DNA from: an uncultured Bacteroidia bacterium
GTDB taxonomy: Bacteria > Bacteroidota > Bacteroidia > Bacteroidales > UBA932
DNA: 64,000 nt
Reading direction: 5' to 3'
Assembly: GCA_902785065.1 (NCBI GenBank)
Contig: CACZXH010000006.1
Location: 42,668 to 106,667 of the forward strand
The position numbers and the translations under genes were made by a program. Position 1 is the stretch's first letter; each line of letters opens with the position of its first letter. Of this stretch, positions 9,395 to 16,837 are shown in pieces. The notes beneath the pieces were generated by a model. That model had not been told where the DNA came from. It searched no databases and saw only the letters and a list, made by a program, of their open reading frames with translations.

Positions 9395-11275
9395 ATGAAA
9401 CTCTATCAATCCTTCCTTTCCATCCTCGCCGCTGCGGCGCTCGCCCTGGGCTGCGTGCCGGAGCAGGTCATCTCCTCCATACCCGAATTCAAGCCGGAGC
9501 AGTCCTATCTGGGTATCCCCTATGAAGGCGGCATCGCCAACACAGGCGTGACGTCCAAGACCGACTGGTCCTTCGACGAGTCCACGATTCCCGAGTGGCT
9601 TACCGTCACTCCGCATAATGGCGGACCCGCCGTCAACAGCATCGTTTTCGCGGCCGACAAGAACACCGCCGCTTCTGACCGCACGGCGAACCTCATCGTG
9701 AATGTCGCCGGCAAACAGCAGCGCTTCACGGTGGTCCAGAGCGGTCCGGGAGCCTTCGAAGCCCCGCTTTCGACGATCGAACAGGTCGCTGCCGGCGCCG
9801 ACGGCGAAGTCTTCCGTATCCGTGCGACCGTGACCGGCATCCGCAATACCAATTACGGCAATATCGACGTGGACGACGGTACAGGCTCCATCTACATCTA
9901 CGGCCTGTTCAACGGTATTGGCCAGTATCCCAAGGATGCGGCCGGCGGCTGGAGTTCCTTCGGCATCGAACCGGGCGACGTCATCACTGTCCAGGGACCG
10001 CGCACCATGTACGGCAGCACTCTCGAGCTCGTGGACGCCACACTCATCAAGGTGGAGAAGTCCCTGATCGCTGTCGAGCCTTCCGGGATCGAACTCGAAA
10101 GCGCCGAGGCGGGCACCTTCACCATCTCCGTCGTCTCCAAGGCCGACGGCATGGCGGTCCTCCCGTCCGAGAATTGGATCAAGCTGACCGACATTGCCAA
10201 GGGTGAAGGCGGCGCGGCCGTCTACAGCTTCGCCTATGAGGCCAATACCACCACGGCCGCCCGTACGGCTTCCGTCGTGTTCAAGGCCACGAATTCCTCC
10301 AAGAGCGTTTCCGTGACCCAGCCGGGTGTTCCGCCGACCGGCCAGAGCATCACTGAAATCGTTGCCCTGCCGGACAACTCCGGCGTGGAGACTCTCGAGT
10401 CCACCGTCGTGGCGAAGACCGCCAAGGGCTTCGTGGTTTCCGACGGTACCACCGCCATCTATGCCTATGACAACGGCGCCAATGCCGTCGAAATCGGCGA
10501 CAAGGTGAAGGTTCTCGCGACGAAGACCACCTACAACGGCGTTCCCGAGCTCGCGTCGATTACCTCCGTCGAGAAGACCGGTACCGCCGCCGTCGAGCAT
10601 CCGACCGTGAAGGACATCACGGCCGGCGCCCTCGACTATGCGGCCAACGTCGCCGAGTATATCCAGTTCAAGGGTGTCCTCAAGAAGTCCGGCAATTACT
10701 ACAACGTGGAAATCGACGGTGTGGACGCCGGCGTCAAGCAGGGCAGCCTGGTTCAGCCGGTCGAGGCCGTCGGCGCCGATGCGTTCGATGGCAAGGCCAT
10801 CACCGTGACCGGCTACTTCAACGGTCTCTCCGGCGGCGGCAAGTACATCAATGTCATCGTGACGAAGATCGTCGGGGCCGATGCCAAGGGCACACTCTCG
10901 AACCCGTACACCCCCGCCGAGGCGGCCGCGGCCGTCGCCGGCCTGAAATGGACCTCCAATACGGATTACGAGTCCACGGACGAGGTGTACATGAAGGGTA
11001 AGATCTGCAAGATCGCCAACAAGGGCACCTATACCGAGGGCGGAACCTACGGCAACGCTTCCTTCTACCTGTCCGCCGACGGTACGGGTGACGGTGAGTT
11101 CTATGTGTTCCGCGCCCTCTATCTCGGCAACAAGAAGTTCGAGGCCGGCCAGACCGACATCAAGGTGGGCGACGAAGTCATCATCTACGGCAAGCTGATG
11201 AACTACCAGAACAACACGCCCGAGACCGTTTCCGGCAAGGCCTACCTCTATTCCCTGAACGGTAAAACCGAATAA
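9395..11275 (+). CDS. Surface lipoprotein with BACON-like and OB-fold-like domains
   Basis: A 626-aa lipoprotein with SPII signal peptide and acylated Cys20 (ALALGC). Visible modules in order: BACON-like beta-sandwich (about 27-117, ending VVQSG); OB-fold-like domain (127-222, with a TNYGNIDVDDGTGSIYIYG-type strand pair); second BACON-like (227-311); two more OB-like domains (318-397, 403-492); and a longer OB/DUF6359-like unit (500-623: NPYTPAEA, VYMKGKI, YGNASFY, VGDEVIIYGKLMNY). The last unit is clearly related to the repeats in the next gene. OB folds of this type often bind nucleic acid or glycans, and BACON modules usually act as stalks or binding domains. The context with two nucleases favours nucleic-acid binding at the cell surface, which is inference. 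The start at 9395 is fixed by the signal peptide. Confidence 0.75.
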   Translation: MKLYQSFLSILAAAALALGCVPEQVISSIPEFKPEQSYLGIPYEGGIANTGVTSKTDWSFDESTIPEWLTVTPHNGGPAVNSIVFAADKNTAASDRTANLIVNVAGKQQRFTVVQSGPGAFEAPLSTIEQVAAGADGEVFRIRATVTGIRNTNYGNIDVDDGTGSIYIYGLFNGIGQYPKDAAGGWSSFGIEPGDVITVQGPRTMYGSTLELVDATLIKVEKSLIAVEPSGIELESAEAGTFTISVVSKADGMAVLPSENWIKLTDIAKGEGGAAVYSFAYEANTTTAARTASVVFKATNSSKSVSVTQPGVPPTGQSITEIVALPDNSGVETLESTVVAKTAKGFVVSDGTTAIYAYDNGANAVEIGDKVKVLATKTTYNGVPELASITSVEKTGTAAVEHPTVKDITAGALDYAANVAEYIQFKGVLKKSGNYYNVEIDGVDAGVKQGSLVQPVEAVGADAFDGKAITVTGYFNGLSGGGKYINVIVTKIVGADAKGTLSNPYTPAEAAAAVAGLKWTSNTDYESTDEVYMKGKICKIANKGTYTEGGTYGNASFYLSADGTGDGEFYVFRALYLGNKKFEAGQTDIKVGDEVIIYGKLMNYQNNTPETVSGKAYLYSLNGKTE

Positions 11276-11290
11276 CCAATGCTTCGCAAT

Positions 11291-14200
11291 ATGAAACTCA
11301 GAACACGTATGTTCGCCCTTCTGGGCCTGGCGGCCGCCCTCGTCGGCTGCCGTCCGGAAGAGGCCGATATCCTGCTCCCGGAGATCAAGATCGCCGGACC
11401 GGCGCTCACCTTCGATGCGGAGACCAAGTTGGCCTCGTGCCCGCTGGACATGCAGCTGGTGAACATTCCGCTGACCATCACCGCGAACCGCGACTGGAAC
11501 GCCGAGATCAACTGGGATTCCGATGAGATTCCCTGGATCGCCGTGACGCCGGAAGCCGGCGTCGCCTCGGACCAGCCCCAGCAGGTGACCCTCACCGTCC
11601 TGAACAACGCCGGCTACAATCGCAACAAGCGGGTGAAGTTCTCGATCGGCTATGACTACAAGACCATCGACATTACCCAGACCGGCGAGCGCGGCGAGGA
11701 AATCATCGGCACGCTCGACAACCCGCTCACCGTGGCGGGCGCCGTCAAGTACGTGAAGAGCCTCGGCGCCGATGTCCAGAGCTCCTCGGGCGTGTATGTC
11801 AAGGGTAAGATTTCCCGGATCGACGACGGCAACAACTTCGCCGCCAGCGGCACGTACGGCAATGCCACCTTCTACATTTCCGATGACGGCGGCACCACTT
11901 CCGAGCAGTTCTACTGCTACCGCGTGCTGTACCTCGGCAACAAGAAGTGGACCTCCAAGGATCCGGATGTCAAGGTGGGCGACGACGTGATCATTTACGG
12001 CCACGTGGTCAACTACAAGGGCAATACGCCGGAAACGGTACAGGGTACCGCCTTTGTCTACGAGCACAATGGCGTGAACCGCGGCATCGACGAAGGCGGC
12101 GGTGGCGGCAGCGAAGGCACGCCCGCCGGCAGCGGCACTGCGGCCGACCCGTACAATGTGGCGGCGGCCCGGGCGGCGGTGAAGGACCTCACCTGGACCA
12201 GCAACACCGAATACGAGAAGACCGGCACCGTGTACGTGAAGGGCAAGATCTCCCGGATCGCCGACAACGGCACCTTCGGGCAGAGCGGCACCTTCGGCAA
12301 TGCGACCTTCTACATCAACGACGACGGCGCCGAGGGCGCTGAGTTGTACGCCTACCGCATCCTGTACCTCGGCAACAAGAAGTACACTTCCGGCACCGAC
12401 ATCAAGGTGGGTGACGAAGTGGTCATCTGCGGCGAACTGATGAACTATCGCGGCAATACGCCCGAGACCGTGTCCAACGCGGCCTACCTGTACTCGCTGA
12501 ACGGCGAGGGCGGTGGCGGCGGCGACACGCCTCCGGGCCCTGGCGGCGATCCCGCCGGCAGCGGCACTGCGGCCGACCCGTACAACGTGGCGGCGGCCCG
12601 CAATGCGGTCAAGGATTTCACCTGGACCAGCAATACCGAATACGACAAGACGGGCACCGTCTATGTGAAGGGCAAGATCTCCAAGATCGCCGACAACGGC
12701 ACCTTCGGGCAGAGCGGCACCTTCGGCAATGCGACCTTCTACATCTCCGACGACGGCAAGGAGGGCAACGAGCTCTACTGCTACCGCATCCTCTATCTCG
12801 ACAACGTCAAGTACACCTCCGGCACCGACATCAAGGTGGGCGATGAGGTGGTCATCTGCGGCGAACTGATGAACTATCGCGGCAATACGCCCGAGACCGT
12901 GGCGAACGCGGCCTACCTCTTCTCGCTGAACGAGTCCGGCGGTGGCGGTGGTGGCGGAGACACGCCCGGCGGCGCTTCCGGCACCGGCACCCTGGCCGAT
13001 CCGTACAACCCGCTCGGCGCCATCAATGCCGTGAAGTATCTCACCTGGACTTCCAACACGGATTATCAGAGCACGGGCGACGTGTACGTGAAGGGTAAGA
13101 TTTCCCGCATCGCCTCCGGCGGCACCTTCACCGAGGGCGGCACTTATGGCAACGCCTCCTTCTATATTTCCGAGGACGGAACGGAGAAGGACGAATTCTA
13201 CTGCTTCCGCGTCCTGTACCTGGACAACAAGAAGTTCGAGGCCGGCCAGACCGACATCAAGGTCGGCGACGAAGTGGTCGTCTACGGCCAGCTCATGAAC
13301 TACCGGGGCAACACGCCGGAGACGGTCGCCGGCAAGGCTTACCTCTATTCCCTGAACGGTGGTGGTGGCGGCGGTGACACGCCCGGCGGCGACACCGGCG
13401 ACATCAAGCCGATGACCATCTCGGCCTACCTGGCCGAACCGGTGTCCACGACCCAGTGGTACGAGCTCACAGGCACCGTTTCCAACATCGTGAACACGAC
13501 CTACGGTAACTTCGACCTGACGGATGCGACGGGCAAGGTGTACGTGTACGGCCTCAGCGCGACGAAGGTGGAGAAGAACGACAAGTCGTTCGCTTCGCTG
13601 GACATCAAGGAAGGGGACAACATCACGATTATCACGCTTCGTTCGGAGTTCAACGGCAACCCGCAGGCGGGCGGCAACACCCCGGCCTACCTGAAGAGCA
13701 AGAACAGCGGCGGCGGTGGCGGCGGTGAAACGCCGGCGGCCGGTACCGCCGAGAATCCTTACACCGTGGCCCAGGCCTTGGATGCCGTGAAGGACTTCAC
13801 CTGGACTTCCAACACGGAATACGACAGCACGGACGACGTGTACATGAAGGGCAAGATTTCCCGTATTGCCTCCGGCGGCACTTTCACCGAGGGCGGCACC
13901 TATGGTAATGCTTCCTTCTACATTTCCGACGACGGCACGGAGACGAAGGAGTTCTACTGCTTCCGGGTCCTGTATCTCGGGAACAAGAAGTTCGAGGCCG
14001 GCCAGACCGACATCAAGGTCGGCGACGAGGTCATTATCTGCGGCAAGCTGATGAACTACAAGGGCAATACGCCGGAAACCGTTTCCGGCAAGGCGTACCT
14101 CTACTCGCTGAACGATGGCGGCACGCCGGGCGGCGGTGGCGGTGATACACCTTCCGGCAGCAGTGTCTCCTTCGCGACGAATGCCGGGACCCAGACCTGG

Positions 14201-14575
14201 GCGGCGGAAACGGACGGCACCTACGGCGTCGGCTTCGGCACCACGACTGAGGGTCTGAAACTGGGCTATTACAAGCATACGGGCGGTACCGCCGCGGTCG
14301 CCCCGAATGCCAATCATGTCCGCATCTATAAGAATTCCGTCCTCAGCGTCGCTTCGGCGGAAGGGAAGAAGATCAAGAAGATCGTCATCGGCTGCGCACC
14401 CAATTCTGGCACGACCTCTTACTGCTTCGACATGGCAGGCCTCGAGGGCGGAGCCTCTGCGACTTGCGACAAGTCGGCCCTGACCGTCACGTGGACGGGT
14501 TCCGCCTCGAAGGTGGTCCTCCATGCCAACAACGGCCAGATCCGGATGGAAAAGATCACCGTGGAATTCGAATAA
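11291..14575 (+). CDS. Tandem-repeat OB-fold-like surface lipoprotein
   Basis: A lipoprotein of 1094 aa with acylated Cys20 (AALVGC). A BACON-like domain (about 30-135) is followed by five long OB/DUF6359-like repeats, at nucleotides 11698-12090, 12118-12510, 12550-12936, 12976-13356 and 13735-14115. Each has the order NPY/DPY, WTSN, VYVKGKI, YGNA(S/T)FYI, VGD(E/D)V and NTPETV. A shorter OB-like domain lies at 13390-13710 and a distinct beta-rich C-terminal domain at 14155-14575. Units are joined by flexible Gly-rich linkers (GGGGG, GGGGGGGDTP). An earlier in-frame ATG at 11279 would disrupt the signal peptide, so 11291 is preferred. The chain looks like a multivalent binding fibre on the surface. 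Its place between a receptor and two nucleases suggests extracellular nucleic acid as the ligand, but no binding residues can be assigned. Confidence 0.72.
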   Translation: MKLRTRMFALLGLAAALVGCRPEEADILLPEIKIAGPALTFDAETKLASCPLDMQLVNIPLTITANRDWNAEINWDSDEIPWIAVTPEAGVASDQPQQVTLTVLNNAGYNRNKRVKFSIGYDYKTIDITQTGERGEEIIGTLDNPLTVAGAVKYVKSLGADVQSSSGVYVKGKISRIDDGNNFAASGTYGNATFYISDDGGTTSEQFYCYRVLYLGNKKWTSKDPDVKVGDDVIIYGHVVNYKGNTPETVQGTAFVYEHNGVNRGIDEGGGGGSEGTPAGSGTAADPYNVAAARAAVKDLTWTSNTEYEKTGTVYVKGKISRIADNGTFGQSGTFGNATFYINDDGAEGAELYAYRILYLGNKKYTSGTDIKVGDEVVICGELMNYRGNTPETVSNAAYLYSLNGEGGGGGDTPPGPGGDPAGSGTAADPYNVAAARNAVKDFTWTSNTEYDKTGTVYVKGKISKIADNGTFGQSGTFGNATFYISDDGKEGNELYCYRILYLDNVKYTSGTDIKVGDEVVICGELMNYRGNTPETVANAAYLFSLNESGGGGGGGDTPGGASGTGTLADPYNPLGAINAVKYLTWTSNTDYQSTGDVYVKGKISRIASGGTFTEGGTYGNASFYISEDGTEKDEFYCFRVLYLDNKKFEAGQTDIKVGDEVVVYGQLMNYRGNTPETVAGKAYLYSLNGGGGGGDTPGGDTGDIKPMTISAYLAEPVSTTQWYELTGTVSNIVNTTYGNFDLTDATGKVYVYGLSATKVEKNDKSFASLDIKEGDNITIITLRSEFNGNPQAGGNTPAYLKSKNSGGGGGGETPAAGTAENPYTVAQALDAVKDFTWTSNTEYDSTDDVYMKGKISRIASGGTFTEGGTYGNASFYISDDGTETKEFYCFRVLYLGNKKFEAGQTDIKVGDEVIICGKLMNYKGNTPETVSGKAYLYSLNDGGTPGGGGGDTPSGSSVSFATNAGTQTWAAETDGTYGVGFGTTTEGLKLGYYKHTGGTAAVAPNANHVRIYKNSVLSVASAEGKKIKKIVIGCAPNSGTTSYCFDMAGLEGGASATCDKSALTVTWTGSASKVVLHANNGQIRMEKITVEFE
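12122..12936 (+). repeat. In-gene tandem duplication, period about 429 bp
   Basis: Long identical DNA blocks recur at a 429-base offset. For example, the 35 bases at 12122-12156 match 12551-12585 exactly, and further identical blocks begin near 12270/12699 and near the unit ends. The identity at DNA level, including third positions, indicates a recent duplication of one OB-fold unit plus linker. Confidence 0.8.
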
Positions 14576-14587
14576 GGCAGGGTGACT

Positions 14588-15748
14588 ATGCGAACGAGAC
14601 TACATACTGTTTTCGGCGCGTTCCTGCTCGGGATCCTCTCGCTGGGGTTTGTCTCCTGCGAGGAGGAGCCTGTGATTCCCGATCCGGAATTCATCCTCGT
14701 GCGGGATGCCGTTTCCAGCCGGAAAGGCAGCCAGTTCCTGGAGGTATATGCCCAGGGGAACTGGACCATCACGTGCGATGCGGACTGGATCCAGATCACT
14801 CCGACCAAGGGTCGGGGGAACAGCCGGGCCATCGCGCTGCTTTATGACGCCAATAAGGAGGAGGGGCCCCGCCAGGCCGACATCCGGCTCCAGGCGCAGG
14901 AGAAGACCCTCACGGTCACCCTGCACCAGAACGCCCCCTCCGACGATCCCGAACCCGAGATCAACGGAGGTTCCTCCACCCGCAAGGGCTGGATGGAACT
15001 GCCCGAGACCCGGCCGGACGACGGCCTGAACATCTTCTGGCACAACATGACGGTCGGAAGCTACACGGGCCGTAACTATTCCTTCTACTGGGATTACACC
15101 AAGCTGGTCTCCCACTGGGTGGCCTATCCGCTCAACAACGGCCTGCGCGCCAGCGGCTCCCGCTCCGACGCCTGGGGCCTCGACCCGCTCGTGCCGGCTT
15201 CCCGCCAGCCCAATGTCACCAGCACCTTCCGGGGCGGCTGGGCGCGCGGACACCAGATTCCGTCGGCCGACCGCCTGAGCTATAACGCCAACGCCCAGAC
15301 TTTCTACGGAACCAACATGACGCCCCAGAACTACAACTTCAACGGCGAGATCTGGGCCCGTCTGGAAGAACGGGTCCGCGGCTGGGCCGGCCGCTCCGAC
15401 ACCCTGTACGTGGTGACCGGCTGCGTGGTGGACGGCAAGGTCAGTTATACGACGGATATCGACGGCAAGGCCATCGCCATCCCGAACGCTTACTACAAGG
15501 CGGTCCTCAGCTACAGCAAGTCGGCGTCCGAGAACGGCGGCTACCGCGGCTGCGCCGTCTATCTGGAGCACACCCACAACCCGAACGAGACCGTGGCCCG
15601 CAACCATTCTTCCGTGATGTCTATCCAGGAACTGGAAGCGAAGACCGGGGTGAACTTCTTCGTGAACCTGCCGGCCGCCATCGGCGATGCCGCCGCCGCG
15701 GCCGTGGAGACGGAGAACCCGAATTCGGTCAGCTGGTGGTGGAACTAA
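14588..15748 (+). CDS. DNA/RNA non-specific endonuclease (NUC1 family), lipoprotein
   Basis: A 386-aa lipoprotein (LGFVSC). A BACON-like N-terminal domain is followed by a NUC1 (Serratia-nuclease type) beta-beta-alpha-metal nuclease from about residue 140. The core motif reads ARGHQIPSADR with catalytic His222. Most relatives have Asp or Ser where this has Ala before RGH. The metal-ligand region is TNMTPQ-x-YNFNGEIW, with the expected Asn. Enzymes of this family cut single- and double-stranded DNA and RNA. Anchored at the surface or in the periplasm, it could shorten polymer for uptake. A GTG at 14582 is possible, but ATG 14588 gives the better signal peptide. It lies 12 bases after the repeat lipoprotein and 12 before the next nuclease, in one operon. 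Confidence 0.88.
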   Translation: MRTRLHTVFGAFLLGILSLGFVSCEEEPVIPDPEFILVRDAVSSRKGSQFLEVYAQGNWTITCDADWIQITPTKGRGNSRAIALLYDANKEEGPRQADIRLQAQEKTLTVTLHQNAPSDDPEPEINGGSSTRKGWMELPETRPDDGLNIFWHNMTVGSYTGRNYSFYWDYTKLVSHWVAYPLNNGLRASGSRSDAWGLDPLVPASRQPNVTSTFRGGWARGHQIPSADRLSYNANAQTFYGTNMTPQNYNFNGEIWARLEERVRGWAGRSDTLYVVTGCVVDGKVSYTTDIDGKAIAIPNAYYKAVLSYSKSASENGGYRGCAVYLEHTHNPNETVARNHSSVMSIQELEAKTGVNFFVNLPAAIGDAAAAAVETENPNSVSWWWN

Positions 15749-15760
15749 AACGACGAGACG

Positions 15761-16831
15761 ATGAAAAGATTCATAACCATCCTTGCGCTCCTGCTGGCGG
15801 TTTCGCCGGCCTTCGCCCAGACGGGCGGAAAGAAGAGCTATGTCATCGGGTTCTACAACCTGGAGAACCTGTTCGACACCTATCATGACGAGGGGAAGAA
15901 CGACTACGAGTACCTCCCCGACGGCGCGAACGAATGGACCGACTTCAAGTACCAGAAGAAGCTCGCCAACATGGCCCGGGTCATCCGGGCGATGCGGGAC
16001 GAGAACAAGGCCTATCACGCCGTCCTGGGTGTCTCTGAGATCGAGAACCGGCACGTCCTGGAGGACCTCGTCGCGGAACCGGCCATTGCCGACGCGAACT
16101 ACCAGATCGTCCATTACGACGGTCCGGACCGCCGCGGTGTGGACGTGGGCCTGCTGTACCGGCCGGAACTCTTCACCGTGCTGGAGTCCAAATCCATTCC
16201 CTTCAACTTCGACAGCACCCTCGACTTCGGGATGACCCAGGAGGAAAAGGACGCCTTCCGCACCCGTGACCTCCTGATGGTCCGCGGCCTGCTGGGCGGC
16301 GAAATGTTCGCCTTCTTCGTGGCGCACCTGCCTTCCCGCCTGGGCGAGAAGAGCGGCGCCCTCCGCTCCCGCGGCGGCCAGATGATGTACGAGGAGAGCG
16401 TCCGTCTGATGCAGGAATATCCCGGCATCAAGATCGTGGCCATGGGCGACATGAACGACAACCCTACCGACGACAGCATGGCCGTGTGGATGCACGGCCG
16501 GGAGAAGCCGGAGGAGGTAGGGTCGATGGACTTCTTCTCCCCGTTCGTGTCCATGCTCAAGGCCGGGTACAGCTCCCTGTACTATCGTGGCGGAAACAAC
16601 ATCTACGACATCCTCGTGGTGAATGAAGCCCTCCTGAACGCGCCGAAGGGCACGCTCAAGATCCAGCCGATCGTGAAGAAGAAGTACTACGCGCGCATCT
16701 TCAACCCGCCGTTCATGGTCCAGCAGGAAGGCCAGTATGCCGGCCAGCCGCTGCGCACCTTCTCGAACGGCGCCTTCGTGGGCGGCTTCAGCGACCACTT
16801 CCCGACCTATATTGTAGTAAGTAACAAGTAA
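15761..16831 (+). CDS. Exported endonuclease/exonuclease/phosphatase family protein
   Basis: A 356-aa protein with an SPI signal peptide (AFAQ). Metal-dependent EEP-fold catalytic motifs appear in order: YNLENLFD, VSEIENR (metal-binding Glu), RGVDVGLLYR, AHLPSR, GDMNDNPTDDS (catalytic Asp/Asn) and GFSDHFP (catalytic Asp-His). EEP enzymes hydrolyse phosphodiester or phosphomonoester bonds, so DNase, phosphodiesterase and phosphatase are all possible. Following a NUC1 nuclease in the same operon, degradation of nucleic-acid fragments is the simplest reading. The active site is complete. It is 6 bases upstream of the TBDR at 16838. Confidence 0.87.
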   Translation: MKRFITILALLLAVSPAFAQTGGKKSYVIGFYNLENLFDTYHDEGKNDYEYLPDGANEWTDFKYQKKLANMARVIRAMRDENKAYHAVLGVSEIENRHVLEDLVAEPAIADANYQIVHYDGPDRRGVDVGLLYRPELFTVLESKSIPFNFDSTLDFGMTQEEKDAFRTRDLLMVRGLLGGEMFAFFVAHLPSRLGEKSGALRSRGGQMMYEESVRLMQEYPGIKIVAMGDMNDNPTDDSMAVWMHGREKPEEVGSMDFFSPFVSMLKAGYSSLYYRGGNNIYDILVVNEALLNAPKGTLKIQPIVKKKYYARIFNPPFMVQQEGQYAGQPLRTFSNGAFVGGFSDHFPTYIVVSNK

Positions 16832-16837
16832 CCGGAT

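Noticed and set aside
11698..14115. Regular repeats that might suggest a CRISPR array
   Set aside because: The repeats are about 430 bases long, in frame, and encode a protein domain with Gly linkers; no short repeat-spacer pattern or cas genes.
9371..14524. A 1717-codon open frame on the minus strand opposite the OB-fold lipoproteins
   Set aside because: It is the mirror of GC-rich coding DNA: very rich in Gly, Arg, Val and Ala, no motifs, and it runs through both well-supported plus-strand lipoprotein genes.
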